A DNA stretch of 64,000 nucleotides from Plantibacter sp050587525 (GCF_050587525.1 NZ_JBOBFT010000019.1:14855-78854), one strand, 5' to 3'. Counted from the first letter of the stretch, positions 33,045 through 42,584 are shown. A program made the numbers and translations. Notes: generated by a model not told the origin, from the sequence alone.

Positions 33045-35825
33045 TTAGCCGCGCGGCTTCTCCTTGAGTTCGATCGTCTCGATCTCGTCGCCGATCTGGA
33101 TGTCGTTGAACTTGCCGAGGCCGATACCGGCTTCGAAGTCCGTGCGCACCTCGGTGACGTCGTCCTTGAAGCGACGCAGCGACTCGATCGCCAGGGCGTC
33201 GCCGACCACGACGCCGTCGCGGATGACGCGAGCCTTGGCGTTCCTCGTGATGGTTCCCGAGCGGACGATGACACCGGCGATGTTGCCGAACTTGGAGGAA
33301 CGGAACACCTCGCGGATCTCGGCCACACCCGACTGCACCTCTTCGAACTCGGGCTTGAGCATGCCGGTGAGGCTCTGCTCGACGTCCTCGAGTGCGTTGT
33401 AGATGACCGAGTAGAACCGGATGTCCACACCTTCGCGGGAAGCACGGTCGCGTGCCTTCGGGTCGGGGCGGACGTTGAATCCGATGATGATCGCGTTGTC
33501 GATCGTCGCCAGGTTCACGTCGGACTCGGTGACGGCACCCACACCGCGGTGGATGATGCGCAGCTGCACGCTGTCGTCCACATCGATCTTGAGGAGCGAT
33601 TCCTCGAGCGCCTCGACGGCACCCGACACGTCACCCTTGATGATGAGGTTGAGCGATTCGACCTTGCCCTCTTCGAGTGCACGGGTGAAGTCTTCGAGGC
33701 TGATGCGCTTGCGGGCCTTGGCCAGCTGGGCGTTGCGCTCTGCTGCTTCACGCTTCTCGGCGATCTGACGGGCCGTGCGGTCTTCCTCGGTGACGAGGAA
33801 GGTGTCGCCGGCACGAGGAACGCTCGAGAGGCCCTGCACCTGCACCGGACGCGAGGGTCCGGCTTCTGCAACCGTGTCGCCGTTCTCGTCGACCATGGCG
33901 CGGACGCGGCCGTATGCCGTGCCTGCCACGATCGCGTCGCCGACGCGAAGCGTTCCCGACTGGATGAGGACGGTCGCAACCGAACCGCGGCCCTTGTCGA
34001 GCTTCGCTTCGATGGCCACACCGCGGGCGTCCTTGTTCGGGTTCGCCCGGAGGTCGAGACCCGCGTCTGCGGTGAGCAGCACGGCGTCGAGCAGCTGCTT
34101 GATACCCGTGTTGTTCCGCGCCGACACGTCGACGAACATGACGTCTCCGCCGTACTCTTCCGCGACGAGGCCGTATTCGGTGAGCTGCTGACGAACCTTG
34201 GCCGGGTTGGCGTCTGGCTTGTCGACCTTGTTCACCGCGACGACGATCGGGACGCCTGCGGCCTGAGCGTGGTTCAACGCTTCGACCGTCTGCGGCATGA
34301 TGCCGTCATCGGCCGCGACCACGAGGATCGCGATGTCGGTGACCTGCGCACCACGAGCACGCATGGCGGTGAACGCCTCGTGACCCGGGGTGTCGATGAA
34401 GGTGATGGGACGTTCGACGCCTTCGTGCTCTGCGACGACCTGGTAGGCACCGATGTGCTGCGTGATGCCACCGGCTTCACCTGCGACGACGTTCGCGTTG
34501 CGGATGGCGTCGAGGAGTCGCGTCTTACCGTGGTCGACGTGACCCATGACCGTGACGACGGGGGGACGGACGACGAGGTCCTCGTCGGACTCGTCTTCCA
34601 GCTCCTGGTCGAGGTCGATGTCGAAGCCTTCGAGGAGCTCTCTGTCCTCGTCCTCCGGCGACACCATCTGGATCTTGTAGCCGAGTTCCGCGCCGAGCAC
34701 GTCGAACGTGGCCTCGTCGAGGGATTCGGTCGCCGTCGCCATCTCACCGAGGTGGAACAGCACGGTCACGAGGTTGCCGGGGCTGGCGTCGATCTTGTCT
34801 GCGAAGTCCGAGATGGACGCGCCACGACGAAGACGGACGATGGTGTTGCCGTCGCCGCGGGGAACGCTCACGCCGCCGAGCGAAGGGGCTTCCCGCAACT
34901 CGAATTCGGCCCTCTTCGTCCTCTTCGACTTCCGTGCCTTGCTCTTGCCGCCACCGCGACCGAAGGCGCCAGCGGTACCACCGCCGGGTCCACGACCACG
35001 ACCGCCGCCGCCACCTGGGCGACCTGCGAAGCCACCGCCTGCGGGGGCTCCACCGGGAGCGCCACCGGGACGGAAACCGCCGCCGGCGCCTGCACCGGCA
35101 CCACCGGGACGGAAGCCACCGCCACCGCCGGGACGACCTGCGCCACCGGGACGGCCGGGTCCACCGGGACGCTGACCCTGGCCGACGCCCGGACGGGGCG
35201 AGCCGGGGCGCGGAGCCTGCGGGCGCGGGATGTTGCTGGGGTTGGGTCGCTGACCCATGCCCTGTGCCGCGGCGAACGGGTTGTTGCCCGGACGCGGCGT
35301 GCCGGTCGGGCGCTGACCCATGCCCTGCGAGGAGGCGAAGGGGTTGTTGCCGGGGCGAGGTGCGCCCGGACGGGGGATGCTCGGCTTGCTCGCGTCACCG
35401 GAGGCGTCGCCCTCGGTTGCGGCGGGTGCCGGAGCAGCGGGGGCCGGAGCTGCAGGCGTTGCCGCTGCAGGGGCCGACGGTGCTGCGGGTGCCGGAGCGG
35501 CAGGCGCTGCAGCGGCCGGAGCCGGTGCGGGCTCTGCAGCCTTGGGTGCCGGAGCCGGTGCGGGCGCCGGAGCAGCCGCGGGCTTGGGACCGGGGGTCGG
35601 CGCGCCGGACGGACGTGCGGCGGGGGCCTTCGGAGCAGCGGACGGGGCCGGAGCCTTCACGCCTTCTGCTTCGAGTGCTGCACGCAGCTTGCGTGCAACG
35701 GGGGGTTCGATGCTGGATGACGGTCCCTTGACGAATTCGCCCAGTTCTTTGAGCTTCGCCATGGCGACCTTGCTGTCGACACCGAGTTCGGATGCGATCT
35801 CGTGTACGCGTGGTTTTGCAGCCAC
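33045..35825 (-). CDS. infB: Translation initiation factor IF-2
   Basis: A protein of 926 residues. The N-terminal IF2_N helix domain (MAAKPRVHEIASELGVDSK) is followed by a ~260-residue Ala/Pro- and then Gly/Arg-rich linker, as in other actinobacteria. A second IF2_N-like segment lies near 320-390. The G domain has VTVMGHVDHGKTRLLDAIR near residue 425, DTPGHEAFTAMRARG and NKVDKPDA. Domains II-IV follow to RGMLKPEFEEVQ-type C-terminal sequence. The GTG start has AGGAG upstream. It recruits initiator tRNA to the 30S subunit. Confidence 0.97.
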   Translation of the reverse strand: MAAKPRVHEIASELGVDSKVAMAKLKELGEFVKGPSSSIEPPVARKLRAALEAEGVKAPAPSAAPKAPAARPSGAPTPGPKPAAAPAPAPAPAPKAAEPAPAPAAAAPAAPAPAAPSAPAAATPAAPAPAAPAPAATEGDASGDASKPSIPRPGAPRPGNNPFASSQGMGQRPTGTPRPGNNPFAAAQGMGQRPNPSNIPRPQAPRPGSPRPGVGQGQRPGGPGRPGGAGRPGGGGGFRPGGAGAGAGGGFRPGGAPGGAPAGGGFAGRPGGGGGRGRGPGGGTAGAFGRGGGKSKARKSKRTKRAEFELREAPSLGGVSVPRGDGNTIVRLRRGASISDFADKIDASPGNLVTVLFHLGEMATATESLDEATFDVLGAELGYKIQMVSPEDEDRELLEGFDIDLDQELEDESDEDLVVRPPVVTVMGHVDHGKTRLLDAIRNANVVAGEAGGITQHIGAYQVVAEHEGVERPITFIDTPGHEAFTAMRARGAQVTDIAILVVAADDGIMPQTVEALNHAQAAGVPIVVAVNKVDKPDANPAKVRQQLTEYGLVAEEYGGDVMFVDVSARNNTGIKQLLDAVLLTADAGLDLRANPNKDARGVAIEAKLDKGRGSVATVLIQSGTLRVGDAIVAGTAYGRVRAMVDENGDTVAEAGPSRPVQVQGLSSVPRAGDTFLVTEEDRTARQIAEKREAAERNAQLAKARKRISLEDFTRALEEGKVESLNLIIKGDVSGAVEALEESLLKIDVDDSVQLRIIHRGVGAVTESDVNLATIDNAIIIGFNVRPDPKARDRASREGVDIRFYSVIYNALEDVEQSLTGMLKPEFEEVQSGVAEIREVFRSSKFGNIAGVIVRSGTITRNAKARVIRDGVVVGDALAIESLRRFKDDVTEVRTDFEAGIGLGKFNDIQIGDEIETIELKEKPRG

Positions 35826-36149
35826 AATTCTCCTGTCTGAGCTCGCACCCAGGCAGGGGCGAGCGTTAGTGGTGGACGGGTCTCATTTCGAGCCGCTCAT
35901 GAGTTGTCCATTAGCCGTTCAGCCTGTTCTCTCGGAATGCCTGGTCGAAGGACCGGCATGCGCAGCGACAGCCCGGTAGCCGGGTGTACTGCAGCGATGG
36001 GAAGTCCGAGCGCATCGGTGACGCACGTCGGTACAACATCAATCGTACACCCGCCGCTGAGCGGGCCGGTCCAATCACGGGGATCGGCGGGCGGTTCCCA
36101 GCGTCGGATCGGCGTGTTCGCCGCCCACCGGGGTGGATTGCGACAGTGG
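35826..36149. other. 324-nt gap between ylxR and infB
   Basis: No gene with convincing coding character is seen on either strand; the open frames there are only shadows. It probably carries a promoter or leader for infB. GTAC-N10-GTAC (about 36031-36048) is the only symmetrical element I noticed. Confidence 0.5.
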
Positions 36150-36515
36150 TCAGTCGGCGAGACCGCTGCGGCGCTCCACGACCTCGACGACGTACGCTCC
36201 GACCAGACGTGCGTCGAGCGATTCGGCCAGTCGCAAGGCCCTCGTGAAGGCCTTCCGCGCCACCGCGTTCTCGAAGCATCCGGCGTCGAGGTGCACCCAC
36301 GCACCGCGGCCCGGCTCGGTGGCGGACGGGTCGGCCACGAGGGAGTCCTCCCCCGCGACGACCCGCAGCAGCTCCGAGCGTGAACCGCGCTTCCGGCATC
36401 CGACGCACGTGCGGACGGGGCCGTCGAACGATTCCGCGGCGGCCGCGGCGGCACGCTTCGCTCCGGAGGCGCCTCGGCTCGTGCGGGCGCCCCGCGCAGT
36501 CCGTGGCGCGTTCAT
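36150..36515 (-). CDS. ylxR: YlxR-family (DUF448) RNA-binding protein
   Basis: A protein of 121 residues. A ~30-residue Ala/Arg-rich leader precedes the family core VRTCVGCRKRGSRSELLRVV and GRGAWVHLDAGCFENAVARKAFTRALR. The Cys-x2-Cys and the G-R-G-A-W motif are diagnostic. It lies between nusA and infB as in most bacteria, with the ATG 7 nt after the nusA stop. Confidence 0.9.
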   Translation of the reverse strand: MNAPRTARGARTSRGASGAKRAAAAAAESFDGPVRTCVGCRKRGSRSELLRVVAGEDSLVADPSATEPGRGAWVHLDAGCFENAVARKAFTRALRLAESLDARLVGAYVVEVVERRSGLAD

Positions 36516-36522
36516 CAGGCGA

Positions 36523-37524
36523 TCAGTCGGCTTCGAGGATCGAATCCGGCTGGATGTCGATCTTCGCGCCGGTGAGCTTCGCGGCGAGGCGGGCGTTCTG
36601 GCCCTCCTTGCCGATCGCGAGCGACAGCTGGTAGTCCGGGACGAGGGCGCGGACGGCCTTGAGCGACTGGTCGATGACGTACGCGCTCGTGACCTTCGCC
36701 GGGGACAGCGCATTGGCCACGAAGGTGGGGAGGTCTGGCGAGTAGTCGACGATGTCGACCTTCTCGTTGCCGAGCTCGTCGGTCACGGCACGGACACGAC
36801 GTCCCAGTTCGCCGATGCAGGCGCCCTTGGCGTTGATGCTCGGGTCGTTGGCCTTGACGGCGATCTTCGTGCGGTGGCCGGCTTCGCGGGCGAGCGAGAC
36901 GATCTCGACGACACCGGAGGCGATCTCGGGCACCTCGAGCGCGAAGAGCTTGCGGACGAGCGAGGGGTGCGTGCGCGACACGGTGATCTGCGGACCCTTG
37001 AGCCCCTTGGTCACGGCCGTGACGTAGACGCGGAGGCGCTGACCGTGGGGGTACAGCTCGCCGGGCACCTGCTCTTCAGGTGGCAGGATCGCTTCGATCG
37101 TGCCGAGGTCGACGTGGATCATCCGCGGGTTGGGCCCCTGCTGGATGACGCCGGCGACGATGTCGCCTTCGCGGCCCTTGAATTCACCGAGCACGGCTTC
37201 GTCCTGGATGTCACGGAGACGCTGGCTGATGACCTGCTTCGCGGCGAACGCGGCGATGCGACCGAAGTCGTCCGGGGTGCTCTCGGCTTCACCGATGAGG
37301 ACGCCCTCGTCGTCGAACTCGGGGACGAGCACGGCCACGTGGCCGGTCTTCCGGTCCAGCTGGACGCGTGCCGGCTCCACGGAGCCCTGGCCGGCCTCTT
37401 CAGCGCCGGGGGTGTTCTTGAGGAATGCCGTCAGGATGGCCTGTTCGATGATTCCCACGAGCTCTTCGAAGGGGATTTCCTTCTCCCGCTCGATCGACTT
37501 CAGCAAACTGAGATCAATGTCCAT
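36523..37524 (-). CDS. nusA: Transcription termination/antitermination factor NusA
   Basis: A protein of 333 residues, the short actinobacterial form without acidic repeats. The N-domain binds RNA polymerase (LSLLKSIEREKEIPFEELVG). It is followed by S1 (about 110-180), KH1 (HPSLVRKLFALEVPEIASGV, CIGELGRRVRAVTDELGNEK) and KH2 (ALVPDYQLSLAIGKEGQNAR). GAGGAGA precedes the ATG. In most actinobacteria rimP precedes nusA; here the upstream neighbour is a divergent sensor kinase. Confidence 0.95.
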   Translation of the reverse strand: MDIDLSLLKSIEREKEIPFEELVGIIEQAILTAFLKNTPGAEEAGQGSVEPARVQLDRKTGHVAVLVPEFDDEGVLIGEAESTPDDFGRIAAFAAKQVISQRLRDIQDEAVLGEFKGREGDIVAGVIQQGPNPRMIHVDLGTIEAILPPEEQVPGELYPHGQRLRVYVTAVTKGLKGPQITVSRTHPSLVRKLFALEVPEIASGVVEIVSLAREAGHRTKIAVKANDPSINAKGACIGELGRRVRAVTDELGNEKVDIVDYSPDLPTFVANALSPAKVTSAYVIDQSLKAVRALVPDYQLSLAIGKEGQNARLAAKLTGAKIDIQPDSILEAD

Positions 37525-37730
37525 CGATGGTCTCCTCTATTCAGCTCTTCGTTCGCCGCCTCTGGGCGGCCGGGAACGCCGGTGATGCACAGCCGGACCC
37601 GTCTGTCTACGGTACCCGATGGATCCGCCTCCGTCACCATCGGCAGTACACCCGGGCGGTTCGAGCGCACTGTCCCACGCACGTGAGTGTTCCCTGTGCC
37701 TCCTCCTCGACCACTGCCAGACGCGACCGA

Positions 37731-37736
37731 CATAAT
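37731..37736 (+). promoter_or_regulatory. -10 box (leaderless) for the sensor kinase gene
   Basis: CATAAT, 6 nt before ATG 37743. Confidence 0.5.
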
Positions 37737-37742
37737 GGCCGC

Positions 37743-40001
37743 ATGCGCTTCGGCGAACTCCAGCACGTCTTCCAGAACACGAGGGTGAGGATCCTCGCGG
37801 CGATCCTCCTCGCCACAACGCTCGCCATGGTGCTCGCGGGGTTCTCCGCCTACGTCATGGAACGCGAGCAGACGGTGGCCGCGATCGATGCGGACCTGAC
37901 GAGGACGGCGGAGGCGACGGCGTTCGTCGTGGCCGGCTCCGGAGACTCCTCGACGGCGCCGACGACGACCGCGGAGGCCGTCGCGCTCGTCCTGAAGCGG
38001 TCCTCCTTCGGAGCGGACGAGGGAGCGGTCGGACTGCTGCCGGGCGCCGAGCCCATCGCCCCGTCCTCCCCCACCGGGTTCCGGCTTGACGGCGACGACC
38101 GCCTCATCGCCACTTTCTCCTCTGAGGCCACCGGAGCGACGGTGCTCGGAACGGCGACGACCCACGGCGCGACCGTCCGGGAGATCCGATACGCCGTCAT
38201 TCCCGTCACGGTCGTCGGGGACCCGGCCGTCGGGCACGTCGTCGTCGCAACCGATCTGACCGCGGCGCTCGATGCCGTCGGCGAGGTGTTCCGCGTGTAC
38301 GTCATCGTCGCGGTGATCTCCCTCTTGCTCATCGGTCTCGTCGGCTGGCGTCTGGCCGGACGGCTCCTCCACCCCATCCGCCTCCTGCGGGACACGGCGG
38401 CGCGCATCACGGAATCCGATCTCGACGAGCGCATCCCGGTCGTCGGCAAGGACGACGTGTCCCAGCTCACCTCGACCGTCAACGACATGCTCGATCGGCT
38501 CGACGACGCGTTCACGAGCCAGCGGCAGCTGCTCGACGACGTCGGCCACGAGCTGAAGACGCCCATCACGATCGTGCGCGGACATCTCGAGCTCCTCGAC
38601 CCGGCCGATCCCGTCGAGGTCGCCGCGACGAGGGAACTCGCGCTCGACGAACTCGACCGCATGAGCACGCTCGTCGGCGACATCGCTGAACTCTCCGCGG
38701 CCGGAGCCGGCGCCACGTTGCAACGCGTGCCCACCGATGTCGCCGACCTCACGATGGCCGTCCTCGACAAGGCTGCCGCGATCTCCCCGGTCCACCGCTG
38801 GGAGCTGGGCGAACGAGCCGAGCTCATCGTGGGAGTGGATCCGGCCCGGATGGCGCAGGCGTGGCTCCAACTCGCCGACAACGCGGCCAAGTACTCTCCC
38901 GTGGGCTCGACCATCACGATCTCGAGCCGGTTCGAGGATGGTTCGAGTGGCGGTTCGAGTGACGGTTCGAGTGAAGGCGGTCCTGACGGCGACCCGGGCG
39001 GCGGCTCCGATGCTGGCACGGACGACTCGACGGACGAGCTCGGCGGCTCGGGCGTTCCGGTGATCGGTCCGGACCCGCAGCTCGTCCTCTCCGTGTCCGA
39101 TCAGGGCCCCGGTGTGCCCGAGGACCTCCGCGAACGCATCTTCGACCGGTTCACGCGGGCCCAGGAGGGTCGGGGCGTTCGCGGCTCCGGTCTCGGCCTG
39201 GCGATCGTCCAAGCCATCGCGGAGGCCCACGGCGGCTGGGCGCAGATGGACGAGGGCGACGGGAACGTCGGGAACGGCTCCGTGTTCAGCATCCGGCTTC
39301 CCCTCGAGGTCGACCCGACGGACGACGAGGACTTCGACACCCCGGACGACGAGCAGGATCCCGCGATCGAACCGCAGGACCCCACGAGCGGTCCACCGCT
39401 TCCCGGCGGGACGATCGATGCGATGCCGCAGCACGCGCGGGACGAGGCGCCGACGCCGACGGGCCCGGCGCATGCCGTCCCGGCGGCGCCTGCACCCGTG
39501 GCGCACGCCAGTGGACCTGCCGCGCCGGCGCCATCTGCACCGTCATCGTCCGCTGCTCCTGCATCGCCACCGGCCCTCGCCGGTCCTCCGCCACACACCG
39601 CTCCGCCGGCACACACGTCCCCTCCCGCACACACATCCCCGCCGGCACGCACCGCTCCCCCGCCCTACCAGGCGCCCGTCCCGCGGCCGTACTCCGCGGG
39701 CCCCTTCAACGACGACGACTTCCCGCCGCTCGTCGACACCGGTCGCCCCTGGAGCGCAGGCCCGACGATCCCGGTGACGCAGACCGCACCGAAGCGGTCC
39801 GCTGCGGAACCGCCGGTTCCCGGTCAGCGGACATCCGGAGTACAGTCGGCGAATCCGCCCGCTCCGGACGACCCGAACCCGGGCAGTGTTGACGCAGACC
39901 GTGTTGACGCAGACCGTCCGGACCAGGCCCGTCCAGACCCGGCCCGCACAGACCCCGAACGCACAGACCCTGATCGCACAGACCCAGGAGGCACCCCGTG
40001 A
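37743..40001 (+). CDS. OmpR-class sensor histidine kinase with disordered insertion and tail
   Basis: A protein of 752 residues. Membrane helices near 17-40 and 185-207 frame an external sensor of ~145 residues. HAMP follows, then HisKA with phospho-acceptor His269 (DDVGHELKTPITIVRGH), N box Asn380 (LADNAAKYSP), G1 DQGPGVPED (Asp453) and G2 RGSGLGLAIVQAIAEAHGG. Two features are odd: a ~42-residue Gly/Ser/Asp insertion between N and G1 boxes (about 399-440), and a ~228-residue Pro/Ala-rich tail after the kinase (from about 525). A leaderless start is likely. Its response regulator follows in a GTGA overlap. Confidence 0.9.
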   Translation: MRFGELQHVFQNTRVRILAAILLATTLAMVLAGFSAYVMEREQTVAAIDADLTRTAEATAFVVAGSGDSSTAPTTTAEAVALVLKRSSFGADEGAVGLLPGAEPIAPSSPTGFRLDGDDRLIATFSSEATGATVLGTATTHGATVREIRYAVIPVTVVGDPAVGHVVVATDLTAALDAVGEVFRVYVIVAVISLLLIGLVGWRLAGRLLHPIRLLRDTAARITESDLDERIPVVGKDDVSQLTSTVNDMLDRLDDAFTSQRQLLDDVGHELKTPITIVRGHLELLDPADPVEVAATRELALDELDRMSTLVGDIAELSAAGAGATLQRVPTDVADLTMAVLDKAAAISPVHRWELGERAELIVGVDPARMAQAWLQLADNAAKYSPVGSTITISSRFEDGSSGGSSDGSSEGGPDGDPGGGSDAGTDDSTDELGGSGVPVIGPDPQLVLSVSDQGPGVPEDLRERIFDRFTRAQEGRGVRGSGLGLAIVQAIAEAHGGWAQMDEGDGNVGNGSVFSIRLPLEVDPTDDEDFDTPDDEQDPAIEPQDPTSGPPLPGGTIDAMPQHARDEAPTPTGPAHAVPAAPAPVAHASGPAAPAPSAPSSSAAPASPPALAGPPPHTAPPAHTSPPAHTSPPARTAPPPYQAPVPRPYSAGPFNDDDFPPLVDTGRPWSAGPTIPVTQTAPKRSAAEPPVPGQRTSGVQSANPPAPDDPNPGSVDADRVDADRPDQARPDPARTDPERTDPDRTDPGGTP

Positions 40002-40747
40002 GTCGCATCCTCGTCGCCGAGGACGAAGCCCGCATCTCGGCGTTCGTCTGCAAAGGCCTGCAAGCCGCAGGGCATTCCGCGTCGGTGGCCGTGAGCGGGG
40101 CCGACGCGCTCGAACTCGCGGAGAGCGGCGACTTCGATCTCCTCGTCCTCGACATCGGGTTGCCCGGCGTCGACGGCTTCGAGGTCTTGAAACGCCTGCG
40201 GAACGACGGCAGCGAACTGCCCGTCGTCATCCTCACGGCACGCGACTCCGCTCGTGACGTCGTGGCCGGCCTCGACGGCGGAGCAGACGACTACCTGTCC
40301 AAACCGTTCCGCTTCGACGAGTTGCTCGCGCGCATCCGCCGCCGGCTCGTCGGCCACACGGCGACCGGCGCCATCACCCTCCCCACCGAGATGCTCGTGG
40401 TCGGTGATCTGACACTCGAACTCCGCGAGCGTCGCGTCATCGTCGGCGGTGTGCCCGTCGAGCTGTCGACCCGCGAGTTCGCGCTCGCGGAGGAGTTCTT
40501 CCGGCACCCCGATCAGATCCTCAGCCGCGAGGATCTGCTCTCACGGGTGTGGGGCTACGACTTCGATCCGGGATCGAACGTCGTCGACGTCTACGTGCGG
40601 TACCTGCGCAACAAGATCGGCAAGTCCGCGATCGACACCGTCCGAGGCGCCGGCTACCGTCTCGCCGCCCCCAACGGCCCGCGAGGTGTCACGAACGACT
40701 CGTCAGGACCAGGCCAGACTCGCCATATGCGACCCCTCGCGGGCTGA
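39998..40747 (+). CDS. OmpR/PhoB-family response regulator
   Basis: A protein of 249 residues. Receiver domain with phospho-acceptor Asp52 (LLVLDIGLPGVDG), Thr in VVILTARDS and Lys in YLSKPF. The winged-helix domain reads VELSTREFALAEEFFRHPDQ, SRVWGYDFDPGSNVVDVYVR and DTVRGAGYRL. The GTG start overlaps the kinase stop. The last ~22 residues, after the normal end at RLAAPNG, are encoded by a dispersed 62-bp inverted-repeat element that also supplies the stop region. Confidence 0.92.
   Translation: MSRILVAEDEARISAFVCKGLQAAGHSASVAVSGADALELAESGDFDLLVLDIGLPGVDGFEVLKRLRNDGSELPVVILTARDSARDVVAGLDGGADDYLSKPFRFDELLARIRRRLVGHTATGAITLPTEMLVVGDLTLELRERRVIVGGVPVELSTREFALAEEFFRHPDQILSREDLLSRVWGYDFDPGSNVVDVYVRYLRNKIGKSAIDTVRGAGYRLAAPNGPRGVTNDSSGPGQTRHMRPLAG
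40680..40741. repeat. 62-bp inverted-repeat element (family B), copy 1
   Basis: CGCGAGGTGTCACGAA (40680-40695) and TATGCGACCCCTCGCG (40726-40741) pair imperfectly. A second copy lies at 62606-62666. It overlaps the response-regulator C-terminus and ends 11 nt before the proS stop on the other strand, so it may also terminate both convergent genes. Confidence 0.75.
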
Positions 40748-40752
40748 GCGGG

Positions 40753-42513
40753 TCAGAGCTGGGCTGCGAGTCCCTCGATCGGCAGCTTGTCCTTCGTACC
40801 GGCGGCGCGGTCCCAGACCTCGGCGAGGCCTTCGGCCGCATCGCGACCGATGACGACCACCGTCGGCACACCGATGAGCTCGGCGTCGCCGAACTTCACA
40901 CCGGGCGAGACCTTGGGACGGTCGTCGAAGAGGACGTCCTTGCCTGCGGCTTCGAGATCCGCGGCGACCTGCTCGGCGATCGCGTGGACCGCGGGGTCCT
41001 TGCCGGTGGCGACCACGTGCACGTCGAACGGAGCGACCGTCTTCGGCCAGATGAGGCCACGGTCGTCATTGTTCAGTTCGGCGATGGTCGCGAGGATGCG
41101 GGTCACGCCGATGCCGTAGGAGCCCATCGTGACGGTCACGAGCTTGCCGTTCTCATCGAGCACCTTGAGTCCAAGAGCGTCCGCGTACTTGCGGCCGAGC
41201 TGGAAGATGTGGCCGAGCTCCATGCCGCGCGCGAGTTCCACGGGGCCGGAGCCGTCCGGTGCGGGATCGCCCGCACGGACCTCTGCGGCCTCGATGAACG
41301 CGTCACCCGAGAAGTCGCGACCGGCGACGAGCCCGAAGACGTGCTTCTGGTCGACGTTCGCACCCGTGATCCACTCGGTGCCGTCGACGACGCGGGGGTC
41401 GAGGACGTAGCGGATCTCGGTCGCGGACTCCTCGCCGAGCACGGCGCCCTGCGGCGACCACGGACCGATGTAGCCCTTGACGAGCAAGGGCTGCTTCGCG
41501 AAGTCCGCCTCCGTGGCCGGCTCGACCTCTGCCGGCGCGAACGCCACTTCGACGCGCTTCATGTCGACGTCGCGGTCTCCGGGGAGGCCGACGACGATGA
41601 GCTCACGCGTGCCGTCGAGGTGCTTGAGCGTGAGGACCACGTTCTTGAGCGTGTCCGCCGCGGTCCATGCTCGGCCGTCGTCGCGCGGGTGGTTGGCGTT
41701 GGCCAGGTTCACGAGCGTCGCGATGGTGGGCGTATTGGGCGAGTCGAAGATCTGCGCTTCTGCGAGTCCTTCGATGGGGAGCGCATCGGGAACGGCGGTC
41801 GTGTACGCCTCGACGTTAGCCGCGTAGCCGCCTGCTGAACGCACGAAGGTGTCCTCGCCGATCGCGGTCGGGTGCAGGAACTCCTCGCTCCGTGACCCGC
41901 CCATGGCGCCGGCGTCGGCCTGCACGATGGCGTACTCGAGGCCGAGACGCGAGAAGATGCGCTCGTACGCGTCGCGCTGCGCCTGGTAGCTCACATCGAG
42001 TCCGGCGTCCGTGTAGTCGAACGAGTACGCGTCCTTCATCGTGAACTCACGGCCACGCAGGAGGCCTGCCCGGGGACGTGCCTCATCGCGGTACTTGTCC
42101 TGGATCTGGTAGATCGACAGGGGCAGGTCCTTGTACGAGGAGTACAGGTCCTTCACCATGAGCGTGAAGACCTCTTCATGCGTCGGTGCGAGGAGGAGGT
42201 CGGAGCCCTTGCGGTCCTGGAGGCGGAACAGTGCGTCGCCGTACTCCTCCCACCGACCCGTGACCTCGTAGGGTTCACGCGGCAGGAGCGCCGGGAAGTG
42301 CACCTCGAAGGCGCCGGCGGCTGCCATCTCCTCGCGGATGATGGTCTCGATCTTGGCCTTCACCTTGAGCCCGATCGGCAGCCACGCGAACACGCCTGGC
42401 GCCTGTCGGCGGATGTAGCCGGCGCGGACCAGCAGCCGGTGACTCGTCACCTCCGCATCGGAGGGGTCTTCACGGAGGGTACGGAGGAAGTAGTTCGATA
42501 GACGCGTTACCAC
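40753..42513 (-). CDS. proS: Proline--tRNA ligase, bacterial type
   Basis: A protein of 586 residues. Class II motifs: motif 1 region GVFAWLPIGLKVKAKIETII, motif 2 YRDEARPRAGLLRGREFTMKDAYSF, and motif 3 GSYGIGVTRILATIAE. The editing (INS) domain lies between motifs 2 and 3, which defines the bacterial-type enzyme. The C-terminal anticodon-binding domain starts at VAPFDVHVVATG. The GTG start has TAGCAT 6 nt upstream. Confidence 0.96.
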   Translation of the reverse strand: MVTRLSNYFLRTLREDPSDAEVTSHRLLVRAGYIRRQAPGVFAWLPIGLKVKAKIETIIREEMAAAGAFEVHFPALLPREPYEVTGRWEEYGDALFRLQDRKGSDLLLAPTHEEVFTLMVKDLYSSYKDLPLSIYQIQDKYRDEARPRAGLLRGREFTMKDAYSFDYTDAGLDVSYQAQRDAYERIFSRLGLEYAIVQADAGAMGGSRSEEFLHPTAIGEDTFVRSAGGYAANVEAYTTAVPDALPIEGLAEAQIFDSPNTPTIATLVNLANANHPRDDGRAWTAADTLKNVVLTLKHLDGTRELIVVGLPGDRDVDMKRVEVAFAPAEVEPATEADFAKQPLLVKGYIGPWSPQGAVLGEESATEIRYVLDPRVVDGTEWITGANVDQKHVFGLVAGRDFSGDAFIEAAEVRAGDPAPDGSGPVELARGMELGHIFQLGRKYADALGLKVLDENGKLVTVTMGSYGIGVTRILATIAELNNDDRGLIWPKTVAPFDVHVVATGKDPAVHAIAEQVAADLEAAGKDVLFDDRPKVSPGVKFGDAELIGVPTVVVIGRDAAEGLAEVWDRAAGTKDKLPIEGLAAQL

Positions 42514-42519
42514 TCGTCC

Positions 42520-42525
42520 ATGCTA
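42520..42525 (-). promoter_or_regulatory. -10 box (leaderless) for proS
   Basis: TAGCAT on the minus strand, 6 nt before GTG 42513. Confidence 0.5.
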
Positions 42526-42584
42526 GCGCTCGCGGTCTCCGACCAGATCACGCGCGATTCGGCGGCCTCCCCGCAGCATCGGTG

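Noticed and set aside
32781..35720. A 979-codon open frame antisense to infB
   Set aside because: High GC leaves the opposite strand open. The translation has no family motifs, while infB on the minus strand is certain.
35897..36454. Possible extra gene between ylxR and infB
   Set aside because: Open frames here run antisense or out of frame over ylxR, lack start signals and have Arg/Pro-rich shadow composition.
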